A model generated the notes under the pieces. It saw only the letters and a program-made list of their open reading frames with translations. It searched no databases and was not told the DNA's origin. A stretch of 64,000 nt of DNA from Schizochytrium sp. TIO01 (taxonomy: Eukaryota; Sar; Bigyra; Thraustochytrida; Thraustochytriidae): positions 7,299,125-7,363,124 of the forward strand of contig SMSO01000014.1 in NCBI GenBank assembly GCA_004764695.1. The letters are read 5' to 3'. The position numbers were made by a program, and so were the translations under genes. Within the stretch, counting starts at the first letter, position 1; the number at the start of each line of letters is the position of its first letter. Positions 23,301-42,330 of this stretch are shown here, one piece after another.

Positions 23301-23834
23301 GAGGGCACTCTTAGAACCAGTGTGGGTGAAACCACCAGACTGTGGTTCGGGTCATGGAAAAAACAGTGCGCATCTGGGACCTTGAGACGGGCGAGGAACT
23401 GCATGTATTGAGGGCCACTCTGACTATAGTCACCAGTGTGGCTGTGAGTGAAGCCACCAAGGACTGTGGTTTCTGGGTCCCCTGATCAGACAGTGCGCAT
23501 CTGGGACCTCGAGATGGGCACGCAACGGGCTACATTGGAATGCAGAGTTAGATGGGTGCTTGTTCGTGATAATATCGTTCAGATTTGCAAAGACGACGGG
23601 AAAATACAATGGTGGAATTTAGAAAATAAGGAATACATCTCGTTCGATGAAGATGAAGTTTTGTCTTCAAGTAGCTTTGGGCTAGTTCCAAATTATCATA
23701 ATCGTGTCTTATTAGGTAATGAGCAAATAGGGTTTAGCTGCGATGCTGACATCTCTCAGTGTGTACATGTTGGCTCTATCATTATTGTCGGCGATGAGTC
23801 TGGAGGTATGCACTTTCTAAAATATGAGCCTTAA
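17377..23834 (+). CDS. TIR-NACHT-WD40 (NLR/STAND-like) receptor with frame breaks
   Basis: Four frames join into one protein: 17377 to about 17735, on to 19957, then about 19935-23314, then a decayed tail to 23834. The first segment starts MGFLRNVFQRP and contains a TIR-like region (RIAIVYDSNDKEKAD, LALVLVSQ). A second TIR follows (YDVFISHNWG, GIDASAIFLILGTKTYM). NACHT has Walker A GDGGLGKS (18588-18611) and Walker B VVVVVDALDEC (about 18984-19016), then a winged-helix part ending LVHKRMADFLVD. The C-terminal part has two divergent and at least 22 nearly identical 42-residue WD40 repeats. The family role is ligand-driven assembly of a signalling platform, with WD40 as sensor. Each clean frame change equals loss of 1 nt, and several small indels fall in 23240-23460. 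This could be a pseudogene, consensus error, or (only at 19.93 kb) frameshifting. Confidence 0.75.
19928..19934 (+). other. Candidate -1 slippery heptamer (T TTA AAA)
   Basis: In the TIR-NACHT frame this reads as an X XXY YYZ heptamer, 22 nt before the frame's TGA stop (19956-19958). A -1 slip enters exactly the WD40 frame. A 1-nt deletion in the adjacent A6 or G4 run would give the same picture. Confidence 0.3.
20138..23520 (+). repeat. WD40-coding tandem repeat array (~126-bp units)
   Basis: About 27 WD40 units of 42 codons. Units 3-24 (about 20402-23160) are nearly identical at DNA level, with backbone VAVSEATKTVVSGS then TVRIWDLETG. Unit 17 (about 22170-22290) is divergent, and units 25-26 are degenerate with several small indels. 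Changes concentrate at the two residues after GHS and around the D-x-T of the SGSxDxT motif. Confidence 0.9.
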
Positions 23835-25379
23835 ATTTTAAAATAATTCTTTTTTTATAAAACTAGCTATTTCGTTTGTTATTGAAACACAAGTTATATG
23901 TATCTTGCCAGAAATTGAGGTCTCGCTTTCTGTGTATTGAGCTCGTCAATTTAACAATCCGGAAGCGTTTTCGCCTTGAGAAAGGACACACCACCTTGCT
24001 CTCGAATGAAAGTACTAAGAGAACATAGTTTCAAGAACATGACGAGGTTAACTCAAGGTATTGACACTGGGACATCCACACGAGTAACAAATAAGGAAAA
24101 GGCAGTACTGCTTATCATGACTTAAGAGTCTTTATCACATACAGAAACTCATGTCACTCTAATGTAGAGCTTATCTGTACATGTAAACATTCAACTTGCT
24201 CACCAAAACCGAAAAGAAGTTAGCTGACCTGACCTGAGCATACATACTGGAGTCGGTGATAATGCGTACACCCAGGTATTTTGCTATTGAAGCTTCTTCA
24301 TTGGAATACTTCCGAAAGAAGTATTCGAACACCAAGCTCGACGTCATCTAAACATGAAATGATACTGAAGTTCACAATGGTTCATTCTGATTGATTACTA
24401 TGATAAGGTAAAGCTTGTGACATCTTTTGATTTTGTTGGAGGGTATAATAACAAATCGAAGCCCGTGCACCAACGTAATAGACATTTCAACATAGACGTT
24501 TTGACTCTTGTCATTACGTAAAAGTAGCTGCTGTGCTATTGCTCAGATCTCCAATCGAAGGAACTAGTGGATAAAACATTGCTAGAGTTCTTGGAGTCCC
24601 TTTATGAAATCCAAGTAGATATAAGGTTTACAATAGAGCAAAAATAGGCAGCCAGACTCATGTGGTTGCCGGAGCCAAGAACTAGAAGTGTGTGCTGAGA
24701 TCTCCAATCGAAGGAACAAGTGAACAAGACATTGCTAGAGTTCTTGGTGTCCCTTTGTAAAACCCATTAGGAATAAGGTTTACATTAGAACAAGAATAAG
24801 CAGCCAGACTGACGTGGCTGCTGAAGTCAAGATCTAGAAGTGTGAATACACATCACCGACACCCAAGCTTGGTTTAACTTGGATCGATGGTGAAGAAGGT
24901 TGGATAATCCAACCTCATCGATTATCTCTAACCATATTCAAGAATGTCTTAATCTCCCTAATTACTACATGAATCCATCTGTCCTGGTATTCATTCCTCA
25001 GGACAGCAGATCGCTAACTCTTAAATCAACCTTCGTATAGCCTTCATCAAGCCTTCTACCTTCATCTTTACAGTCAACCTCACGCTAATCAGTATCACCT
25101 TTCAGCAGTGTGAATACACATTACCTACATCCAAGCACGATGTAACTTGAATCGATGGTTAGAGAAGTTGAATTAACCTAACCCCATCGATTATCTCTAA
25201 CTACTTTCAAGAATTTCTTAACCCCCCTAATTACTACATGAATCCATCTGTCCTGGAATTCATTCTCCAGGCCAGCAGTTCGCTAACTCGTAAACCAACC
25301 TTCTTAAAGCCTTCATCAAACCTTCTGCCTTCATCTTCACAGTCAACCTCAAGCTAATCAGTATCGCCTTTCAGTAGTC
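23835..25379. repeat. Non-coding stretch with nested tandem duplications
   Basis: No gene seen. Two ~150-bp segments (about 24542-24693 and 24697-24843), each starting near CTCCAATCGAAGGAAC, are tandem copies. Two ~268-bp segments (about 24841-25109 and 25110-25377), each containing ATTACTACATGAATCCATCT, are also tandem copies. A diverged single copy of the combined unit lies at about 61380-61800, and a fragment at about 60400-60460. This looks like a degenerate mobile element family. Confidence 0.6.
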
Positions 25380-25604
25380 AATTACCACCACAAACTTGCC
25401 ATTCCAAAAGAAGTTGTGTAGAGAAACATTGTTGTGGAGCACAACAGCTCTGTGCACTGCCATTAAGGTCTAGCACGCACAGCATTATATTGTCGCGGTA
25501 AGCCCTTGTTTCGGTGGTGACAGTTTAAGGAGCGTACTCGGTGACTTACAAAAAAGCGTCCCAGTTTCGAATAGAGCTCGCCAAAGAAACTCTGATTGTA
25601 GTGG
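25380..25604 (-). pseudogene. Protein-kinase-like gene fragment
   Basis: The minus strand reads ALMAVHRAVVLHNNVSLHN, then FFWNGKFVVVIDY and a stop. This matches the catalytic-loop and following strand pattern (LHxDVxLxNFLW...VVVIDF) of a divergent kinase-like family. Upstream the frame is closed by stops. A homologous, also broken, copy lies at 55060-55458. It abuts the RBR fragment that begins near 25605. Confidence 0.4.
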
Positions 25605-26441
25605 AAAGATATCAGGTCAAGAGATCACCTGTCTGCAGCTTTGAATCATCTTATCTTGATTGTGAAGAGGAAGACCGGAAATAAAGCAGCTTCTTGGGCT
25701 GAGAGAGAGAGAGAGATCCAAAGACGCATAGCAGAAATTCTACATGCAGGTAAGCCGAGAAGTGACGCATCCATGGCGGCATCTACTGCAAATTCAAGAA
25801 AAATCTTGAGCACGTGTTGTCCGAACTGTAATGCTTATGTAGGCGGATTTCGGGATTGCTGCGCTGTGGTAATCATGCTTGTTAATGAAACGTGGTTATG
25901 ATTGCTTAGAAGGGATTGAGGAAATGCCCGAGATTATTGTTGTTAGTTTGTTTTGAGACTAGGATTGATACTTGTCTTATTGAATGTGTTATTCAAGTGA
26001 TTCAGGTAGGTTCGGGATTTAAATACAGGATTTGGATAGTGGCAGAATGAATGTATCATTTCGAACTGGTGAGCTAGTTAGAGTGTCGGACTGGAGAGCT
26101 AGGTAGGGCTAGGCTAGGTGAGGTTAGGCACTTAGCTGTAAATTGTTTCAAAAGTGTCACAAAGGTGTTCCTCTGAGTCTTGCAAAGTCGTGCCGTAATT
26201 TTGATAGCTTCTGCGCTTGGTGGCTTGAGTAGAGTTCCCAGGATACAGATACTTGAAATGCTCATTCGAGAACTTTGTTTTAAAAACTTGAGCAAGGTCT
26301 ACACTTTGATGATTCATTTGAGCAGATTCGGGAGTAATGGAACGCGAATATTCAGAGCAAACATCTTCGACTTGTCATCAGAGATCTACTGACACGTTTG
26401 CTAACACCAGATATCGTTGGCGCCGAACTGAATTTACAATG
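25605..26441 (+). pseudogene. Kinase-RBR gene remnant, interrupted
   Basis: 25605-25890 aligns with the linker and start of the second RING part of the LRR-kinase-RBR paralogues (compare 38268-38530): it keeps STCCPNCNAYV and then loses frame. 26205-26441 aligns with the 3' end of the same exon (compare 38555-38820), ending near LLTPDIVGA. About 310 bp between the two parts is unrelated to the gene and resembles the AGGTTAGG-containing element found elsewhere. It is a third, dead member of the family, upstream of the two others. Confidence 0.75.
25891..26204 (+). mobile_element. Insertion inside the kinase-RBR remnant, diverged MITE relative
   Basis: This segment separates the two halves of the remnant. 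It has the same order of landmarks as the TA-flanked elements at 49660 and 62276 (a TACAGG block, GAATGTAT, then GGTGAGGTTAGGC and TTAGCTGTA), but is much more diverged. Part of it (about 26070-26100) also resembles the 5' half of a tRNA, which may be chance. Confidence 0.4.
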
Positions 26442-27327
26442 AAATTAAATCAAATTATAATGTTGCATCATGCTTAAATGCCCTTAATTATGATTTGCAA
26501 GGATTCAGTGATTCTCTTTGAAAGGATCTGAACGAGTAACCAAGGCTCAGCCTAACCCTCTGATGTGATTGATCTTTCCCTAGATTTCCATTCAATCTTC
26601 GTGAGAGAGAAATATTATGACTTTGTATTTAGATAGCAATATTTTTAGTATGTTTGCTTGATAAACATGTTTTTCCAACTTTATTTTTTCCAAGTTGAAG
26701 AGCGAACATGCATTTGTTACTGCATATGACTACATTACGCTTATTTAACATCTTTGCTTCATCTTTCTCTGTTTGTTCTTCTATCAACACTACAAGGCAT
26801 CCCAAATTTCATATTCGAGCTGGTACGTAAGCAGGCCGCCTCGAACTACTCTCTAGCATATTTGTTATTCAACTGTCTTCGGTAGGTCTCTAATAAGTCC
26901 GGTTTTCCCTCTGTCGATGCTAAAGCGCAACACACCCTATCTCCGACGATATAGAATCCAATGATATGTATTTTCAGTTCTTTTGCGCATCGATGCGATA
27001 TAAAAATTCTGCATGATAAAATTGCCAATCAATACTTAAACCTCTCATCAGATGAACTGACATTTATCAGACATCAATTGAGGCTAGGTTTTTCCTCGTC
27101 ACTGAACTATTTTAATATTATCCAAAACCTAGTACCTCTTGAGGATTGGTTCATGCCTTTGACGTTGTGAGTTTTGGACATCGTTTTATTTCGCACCAAT
27201 ACATTCACCACTCGACCCACCTGTCGATCTCTGTAAATGGTTGCATTCCAGAATTAACATCTTCCTGAACACAACACGACCTACAAGATATATTATTTTT
27301 CTTAGTCTCTGATTACTGTTAATACTA
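26442..27327. other. 3' flank of the kinase-RBR remnant
   Basis: Mostly AT-rich. 26680-26830 shows weak similarity to the 3' flanks of the two complete paralogues (39080-39200 and 48975-49110). A 60-codon minus-strand ORF here is listed separately. Confidence 0.4.
26846..27028 (-). CDS. Small ORF, diverged third copy of flank ORF
   Basis: The 60-codon ORF contains KELKIHIIGF and ends RRQLNNKYARE. Spacing and pattern resemble the minus-strand ORFs downstream of both complete LRR-kinase-RBR genes (KKLHITGP ... QRELNKKYF). Its translation is unproven and it may only be a relic of the duplicated flank. Confidence 0.2.
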   Translation of the reverse strand: MAILSCRIFISHRCAKELKIHIIGFYIVGDRVCCALASTEGKPDLLETYRRQLNNKYARE

Positions 27328-27523
27328 TTGCAGTAATATACAGCGAAGTGTCTACCTAACCTAACCTAACCTAACCGAGCTCTCCTGTTCGACATGATAC
27401 ATTCATCCTAGGACCGAAACCCCAATAGCATAAATATCATCCTCTTTCTTCCGAGCTCGCCATCCTTGTCAGACTACCTCTGCACGCTTCACTGCACGCT
27501 CCACTGCACACGCTACTCTGCAA
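27328..27523 (-). mobile_element. MITE-like element, TA target site, copy 1
   Basis: A 196-bp element starting TTGCAGTAATA and ending CTCTGCAA, flanked by TA on both sides. It is inverted relative to the copies at 49660 and 62276. The inner part carries the (CCTAA)n run at about 27355-27377. TA flanks and short TTGCAG ends suggest a non-autonomous Tc1/mariner-type element. Confidence 0.6.
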
Positions 27524-27820
27524 TACATACCAAGTACATAAATAGTTGGATTTGAACTAAGGGATCTATAGCGTCTGTGTCATGGGGGCATGGAAAAGCG
27601 TTAGAATCGAATCAGCATATGGAAATAGTTGTATGCAGCCTTGCAGACCAAGAGAGGAATTGGGTTCTAGATTACCAGCCAGGCTTCTCTTATAGTTTCA
27701 TGAGTACAAATGGTTCAATTTTCTGAAGCAAACTTGATGGTACAACGTACACATATTTTACTTGAAATGACAAGTTTACTCGTATTAGAATCATTTAATA
27801 ACTTTCCCTTTGTATATTGT

Positions 27821-28260
27821 TTAGGCGGGCCCCAACAGCCAAGTGCATTTGAGCTTTACCATGGATCTTAAATTTCTAAGTGTACAAGGATGATTTCTAT
27901 TATAATAAAACTGAATCAGAGCCACCATAGCGAGGGGCAGACTGGAGCCGATATGTCTATTTTTACGGCTAGACAAGCTCGGCCTTTTCCAGTTGACTCC
28001 GCTACCGATATCTCTGTAGGCGGCGGAAGCATCTGGGTAATTACGCTGGAGATCACTGATCTGGCGTTTCAAAGCCTCTTTTTGCTTGGAAGAGGACATT
28101 CTGGCATAGATAATGGTACGGTCTGTGCTGCAGCCATAGATGCGGTCAACATGTTCACATGCATCGTATATGCGATTGCCTCCGGGGAGGCGCCCGAAGT
28201 GTTCTTGGTTAGACGCCAAAGTTCTGGTTGAAGTACTTTGTTGGCTTGTGTTGAGGGTTA
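27821..28260 (-). pseudogene. IS607-type serine recombinase (TnpA) relic
   Basis: The minus-strand ORF 27821-28219 (132 codons) contains RLPGGNRIYD, which matches the end of the MerR-like helix-turn-helix region of IS607 TnpA. It then has IIYARMSSSKQKEALKRQI, the serine-recombinase nucleophile segment (S within ARxSSxxQ), and DIGSGVNWKRPSL. Downstream the frame departs from the family and the rest of the catalytic and C-terminal part is missing. Upstream (to about 28260) the frame stays open with QQSTSTRTLASNQ, fitting the HTH. No TnpB/Fanzor partner is visible nearby. The enzyme would catalyse element excision and integration; this copy is dead. Confidence 0.6.
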
Positions 28261-30160
28261 GTGTTTGGAGCTTGGTGGTTCCTTGGTCATTCCATTTTCT
28301 TACTTAGCCTCTACTACTTCTTCACGAAGACCTAACTAATTACAGTGTATCATTTATGGAACAGCCACTACCATCTGCAGGTTAGGTTATCCTATAGGTT
28401 CTAACGTTTTCGTAGCACTCTCGGAGGTACGCACTTTTTAAATTGTTGATTTTAAGACTTTCCAGTTGATTGATATTCAATCAGCAAATCTATGAAATAG
28501 AGATACGCCAATACATATAGGCTTCCTACTTTTCCTTCTGTAAATTCCACTCACAGCTACTATATCGAATTTAAGAATTCACAAGAACGATGCAGAGGAA
28601 CCTCAGTTCATGTCATTTTAATGTTTTCTTAGTATGATCTTTCATCTTCCGAACTCTATATGCGAGGATCTATACTAGTGATACTCCGGCTACTTGGACG
28701 ACAGATAAAGATCAAAATGAAGCCGAGACTACATTGTATTTATATCAACTGAAGTTGAGAAGCTGCTGTGAATCACCTGGCCATTTATAGAGGAATCAGT
28801 ATCTTTAAGTGGTTCCTTTGTCAAAATACTTTAAAGTAGCAAATCAAATAAAGCAAGAACCTCAAACAATCTGTTTGGATAGGTTGAGTGGATGTTTTGC
28901 TCTAGCTGTTATCGAGTAACCTTAAGCTTGAGACTATTTCTTCTACTTTGTCCCAAAAGCTTTGAGAATATGCTCAAAATTGCTTGCTTTCCTGGATTGA
29001 TTATTCCTTTATGAAGTGATTAAGTCTTTAAATCAATATCTCAAAACCAGGAAATACCTTTCATTAACTTGTCTAATATCGCGTCATTTTGACTGTCCAA
29101 GTGCAGAAACTTGAATCGCTTTGCCAAGGTTCGCAATTGTTGAGAATAGTCTGGTATAAGTTTGTGTGTGATTTAAATATGCTAATATAACCATCGTTGT
29201 TGTGCAACTATGAAGCTCTATTGTATATACCTTATTTTGGAAGTAGACTTAAATTGTTGTCATTATTGGAAATAGAGGAGAGTTATCACTGTGTGTTCTT
29301 GCTAAAACCAGTAACAAAATTCCTAAAGACTTTTAGATTTAAAGCTAAATGTCATATCACATCCCACAGTAAAAGCCATTTATCTTATAAAATGCATATC
29401 AGAAAACTTGCCAGCACAATGTTTTTGTGAGGAAAAGTAGAATCCCCCCCCCGCGAGTTTTTTTTTGGAGCTTACGTCAGCATGGCAGATGAGCCCTTTC
29501 ACAGGAGGATTATTGCAGGAGTTCCATCACCATTTCCTAACACCAACCTATGTAGTCATAGAAGCAAGTAGTATAATTCTATCTATAAATACAGTATTTA
29601 CTCTCGTATTATCACATTCAATCATATGACGTGGGAAACACCTCATCTCATTCGCTTTCGGAGTTCTCCCGCAGAGTTCTCATTCTGGCTCTGGGTGTGT
29701 TCGCCGCTTGGTTCGCCGCTTGGTTCACCGCGCTTTGTTCGCCGCTTGGTTCTTCTTGTCCGTCATATTAACTGCATATAGTTTTCCTTAGGAAGTCCTA
29801 TTTCGGAAAGTTCTGATATTTTACTCTCTCTGACGTTGAGCTCGTCTGATCTGAAGATGTCTAGGAAACGAGTTGTTACGCTCATGTCTTCCTGGCGTAT
29901 CTCGGGCCCATAAACTATTAGGCAGTAGCTGTATATTACTTCAATAATAACTATTAAACCAAAACATAGCACACACGCACGATTACAAATGGATAGAGTC
30001 CTTCCTGCTACATTCTCTGCTTTGGGTGTGACTTGATCAAAGCACGACGCCTCATCGCCTTCAAGAGAAAATTCTTTTTCGCGCTCCCAATATAAATTAG
30101 AAACGAAGTGAAAGCACCTTAAATAAAGGGCAAAGGGCCTTAACAAAGGAAACGGAATAT
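28261..30160. other. Intergenic, 5' of first LRR-kinase-RBR gene
   Basis: No convincing gene. 29615-29660 holds a partial copy of the 115-bp dispersed module, preceded by a TATAAAT. Short repeats of the type TTCGCCGCTTGG occur at about 29699-29755. The long minus-strand ORF 29763-30410 is leucine-rich only because of AGAAGA microsatellite reading and is not supported. Confidence 0.4.
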
Positions 30161-30164
30161 CGTC

Positions 30165-30296
30165 GCCAAAGCTAGCTATCCTCGCAATCCCGCAACACAG
30201 GCAGCGCATGCGCACGATATCAACGCCCCCGCGACCTCTCCCGCGCCACACCCCTCCACGCGTTCGTTGCTCGTGGGCGAGGCTTAGTCTGCAGAG
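30165..30296 (+). promoter_or_regulatory. Conserved GC-rich block upstream of LRR-kinase-RBR gene 1
   Basis: This ~130-bp block (containing CCACACCCCTCCACGCG and TTGCTCGTGG) is strongly conserved at 43243-43372 upstream of the second paralogue. The sequence around it is less similar. It lies about 280 bp before the start codon here and about 50 bp before it in the second copy. Promoter or 5' UTR function is inferred from selective conservation. Confidence 0.45.
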
Positions 30297-30454
30297 GCAC
30301 TTGCGAGGCATCGCGAGAAGTCCGCCCGTTCCTACTTCCTTGCTGCTCAGAAGAAGAAGGAGAAGAAGAAGAAGATTAAGAAGAAGATTAAGAAGGAGAA
30401 GAGAGAGCATAAGTCTCCGTTCCTGATTAGCAGCGCGAGCAAAGACTCAACTTA

Positions 30455-30482
<28 letters not shown>
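30455..30482 (+). repeat. (CT)n microsatellite
   Basis: An uninterrupted CT run in the 5' leader region of the first LRR-kinase-RBR gene. It is absent from the second paralogue. Confidence 0.85.
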
Positions 30483-30485
<3 letters not shown>

Positions 30486-30574
30486 GAGTACCAAAGTAAA
30501 GCGAAGACAAAGACAAAGCGAAGACCAATTTGTTTGCACCATCCATCAAAGGTGACACTCACTGCTGCAACACG

Positions 30575-38823
<8,249 letters not shown>

Positions 38824-39176
38824 ACTATTCGAATTTTGAATGATTGTCTAATCGAATTTTTAATGATTATCTTTTGCTTAAGCGCCGTTGACTAGGACGC
38901 ATAAAAGCAACTGCTCTCTTCCAGATAGTACCGACGTCTGCCAACAGGATCAAAATTTATAATGCGTGTTCATGCAAGGTTCTTCGTGAGGGGAAGTTCT
39001 AAAACTTTGACATAAATTAAACATAAATTATTAGAGAGTAACGATTCGTTAACATTTGACTGATGATATATATATATATGCTTTTTTAACTTTATTTTTC
39101 CAGGTTGGGGAACATATTTACTTATTATGGGATACAAGGTTTTTCTTACTTTTACTCTCTCCGTTCCTTCGATAGT

Positions 39177-39458
39177 TCATTCAGCAACACCGCAAGGTAT
39201 CAGAAACTCTATGTTATAAACTAAAAAATACTTTTTATTCAACTCTCTTTGGCAGTTCTCAATAGTTCTCATTTCGAAAAGCAACTCTTTATTTATGTTT
39301 TCATAAAAGCCAAATTGCAGTTCTTCTAACGGCACTGAAACCCTTAATCTGACGATTTCCTCTCGGCTTTCCGATTTAAATTCTGCACACCAATCGCTAC
39401 TCCACCCTAGCATCAGAGGGCCTGTAATATGCAACTTCTTATTGTACGGTCCTATCAA
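39177..39458 (-). CDS. Small conserved flank ORF, copy 1
   Basis: A 93-codon ORF convergent with the LRR-kinase-RBR gene. It shares ITGPLMLGW, WCAEF, VSVPLEELQFGF and the general length with the ORF at 49114-49365. No known domain is recognised. Both copies stay open despite many substitutions, which hints at coding but does not prove it. Confidence 0.3.
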   Translation of the reverse strand: MIGPYNKKLHITGPLMLGWSSDWCAEFKSESREEIVRLRVSVPLEELQFGFYENINKELLFEMRTIENCQRELNKKYFLVYNIEFLIPCGVAE

Positions 39459-42215
39459 ACATAGTCTACAATGATATTACGGTTGGGAGGTGTTGGGCTT
39501 TTCCAATTTGCATAAGAACCCTACCAAAGGCAGGAGCAAGAGTAGTATTACAGACACAACCCTTTCTCCGAACCTATGACGACCTGGGTATTTGGAGATT
39601 AGCTCTGTCTTGGTCACTATTTACCATTACACAATAAATCAATCGTAAAGATCAGACTCTGAACACAAGCCTTGGCACTCCAGACAACTTTTCAAAGCTA
39701 GAATGAAACCATCAGTTATTTAATCCTCGAAACTCTTTGATCTTGATATGCCATGTATCCAGATTTACTATTCGAAGCATGAACTCTTCTCAAGAAAACC
39801 ATTTAATTTCCACATCTTAAACTCTCAGAACAAAGTTGACGCAACGAACCTCGAAAGGCAAAACATTGCGTTTCTGGTCGGCTCTTTAATTTGTTCTTCA
39901 AAGGTTTTATAGAAGAGAGCATTGCAATAACACACAGAGTGATAAAGGAATCAGTTTACTCCATCAATCTGAGATTGCGAGACAATGACAGAATTGTGGA
40001 TACCAGAGAAGCTACAAAGTAAATGCACAATCGCTATAGGAGGAGGCTATTAAAAGATGATCTCTAAGCAGCCAGAGGTTGGATGGGAAGATGGAGGCAT
40101 TTTTTCAATGCTTTGTACACAGTTAGCGATTGCAAACCTTGGAGATGAACATTCAGCACCAAAACTTCAAGAGCTTTGCGCATTCAAGAGTTTACTGTCC
40201 TAGTAAATGATCAGCTGCTGCGGCGTAAAAATCTTTAACAGGCGGAACAGTTCATACCCTGAGTATGAGACTAAGACCGTTAAAACTCAGAGCTCAAGGG
40301 GTTAGGCTAGCTCGTTTGTTCAAAACAATTCTTTGGTTGTGTATTTCACATTCACTCATGAATTTCCTTGGTCTCATTCCTTCGTATCTGATAGTCGATA
40401 GTCATATTCTTACAAGTCCTAGACTACGATGACTTATAATAGTGTGACAATGACTCTTCTCCACAGAACTCTTTGATTGGTAATCTCAGCACAGATGATA
40501 TAAATTTGCTACGCCCCATTTTAATCTGGCTACCTGACTTAATAGAATCTCACATAATAAGCTTAAGCAGTGTTCCAAGACATATTCTACAATGATGAAT
40601 TTAAAATTACTCCTCTACATTATGATTCACCAATTGAAAGAAACTATTGGCTCTACATACTTATACCTTATTGAAGTACAACAGCTATGTGTCAGACTGA
40701 TCATCTCAATGTGTCGAAGATCAAAGCCTAGACTTAGACAATGGACCTTGTCAGCAGTTCCTGAATGTTAATTCTAACTTTTCTTTTCTTTCACTTCTAT
40801 ACCCACGCTATCTCTTGGTGGTCGCCTCACGCTAAATTGCAATATACCTCCAAAAGGGGAACACACATATTTGAGCAACATGTGCTAAGAGTTTCAACGA
40901 AAGTGTTAAGCGGTTTGCTCCCCCCACGTGATCTCTGTGATGGTGTAGCGTTGAGCGCCCACTGAAGATTGTGTTGTTCTTCAAACACACATTAAGGTTA
41001 CTGTTCGAGTCAGTTTCAAAGCAGTTGAGCCACGTGTGAGTACACAGCCAAACAGAATGCGCACAACCGTGCTTGGCTAGTCCGTTCATTTGCTTTTATA
41101 CGCACTTCTCATTATAGTCAACTTTGTAACACTAGATATTAAAACTAGGTGGCTAACTCGTTAGGAATGGTAGTACCCAGTAACTTTCTTTCTTGGCTCA
41201 AGCTTGGGGAATTAGCTCGTTGTTGGTCCCCAGGGAATACACAGCTGCTTGAATGAATCCTGAACATAGAATCTCTTGCATCTGTGAAAGGAAGATTGAT
41301 CAGAAGGAGAGAGCCAAACTATATCGGTGAGAATCCGACATGCAAAGGAGCATATTGAAGTGGACAAGTGTGACTTTTTCTTCTATCACAGAACTGCAAG
41401 CTGTGCAAGAAACAACAGGTACACCAGTTTCGATTTATGATTTTTTTTTCAGACTGCATAACTCAATAATGAGGAAACACCACAAGATAAACTTCTAAAA
41501 AGCAGTGTAAATTTTCACTTTTTCTAAATGTATTTATTTTAAACTATGCAAACTAGCCTAATACAACTACTTATATCCATTAACCTTAACAAGACAGCTT
41601 TGGAAACTCTCAATCATGTTGGTTAATTTCGTGTTAGGAAAAGAAATATGAGGCATTTCTTAACCATGCACAAGATTTGTAATATTTACAGAATAAATAC
41701 TCTATTGCTCGAAAGACACATACTTCAACTCAACCAAGAGGGTAGAAGACCTACAGCTTAACTAATCTTGTCGGATTGCCTTGCAAACTCATTTTGAGGC
41801 TTGCTTCGTCCCCTTCGTTCCCTGACATAGACGCATCACTATGTTGACTGACGCTTCACCATCGTCTAGTCATGAAGGTGTTCCTTTGAACCTTGCGAAG
41901 TCATGACCTAGTACTGTGTCAGTTTCCTTCTCAGTAGTGTCAATCTAAAGCAAAAATATATCACGAAAGTTATATGTTTCTGTTTTGTCGAAAAAAAGAG
42001 CAGGCTTGCTGTTTACTGACTTTGCTGCTGCTCGAAATCAACTGGTACTTCAACAGAGTAAAACAGATTACTCCGAAGAAGAGAGCTTACGAAGAAACTT
42101 CTGTTTTTGTGATAGGCCAGAGAGGCTCGAAAAAAACTACTTTTTGTGTCGTCGTTTATTAGAAAATGAAATAGAGCCCTAAAGTATAAATGCCAGAGTT
42201 CGACTTGTTACACCA

Positions 42216-42330
42216 CATTCGATCATACCACGCGGGTAACACCTCATCTCATTCGCACTGAGAAGTAAAGTCGCGTAGGGCCGGGTCAGTAGTATGATAG
42301 GGGACTCTATGCGAAGCCCGGTGTTGAATT
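42216..42330 (+). repeat. Dispersed ~115-bp module, copy 2
   Basis: Same block as at 12061 and 52734. A TATAAATG lies about 30 bp upstream (near 42185). This copy differs at the 3' side by loss of single bases (CCCGGTGTTGAAT). Confidence 0.6.

Noticed and set aside
20473-23404. Minus-strand ORFs within the WD40 region
   Set aside because: They are shadows of a codon-regular tandem repeat; composition (SRSQMRTV repeats) follows from the sense strand.
26065-26105. tRNA-like half (GAGCTAGTTAGAG ... CGGACT) as a tRNA gene or SINE head
   Set aside because: No 3' half, T arm or acceptor stem can be folded; it lies within a diverged MITE-like insertion.
27355-27377. (CCTAA)n run as interstitial telomere
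   Set aside because: It is a short run inside a defined MITE-like element that recurs at other sites in the same context.
29763-30410. 215-codon minus-strand ORF with a leucine run
   Set aside because: The Leu run is antisense of an AGAAGA repeat and the rest overlaps the conserved upstream block of gene 1; the homologous region at 42974-43402 is open in a different protein sequence.
41974-42182. Small ORFs identical at 52492-52700
   Set aside because: Identity is explained by the near-identical flank duplication; two overlapping frames are equally open and no family is recognised.
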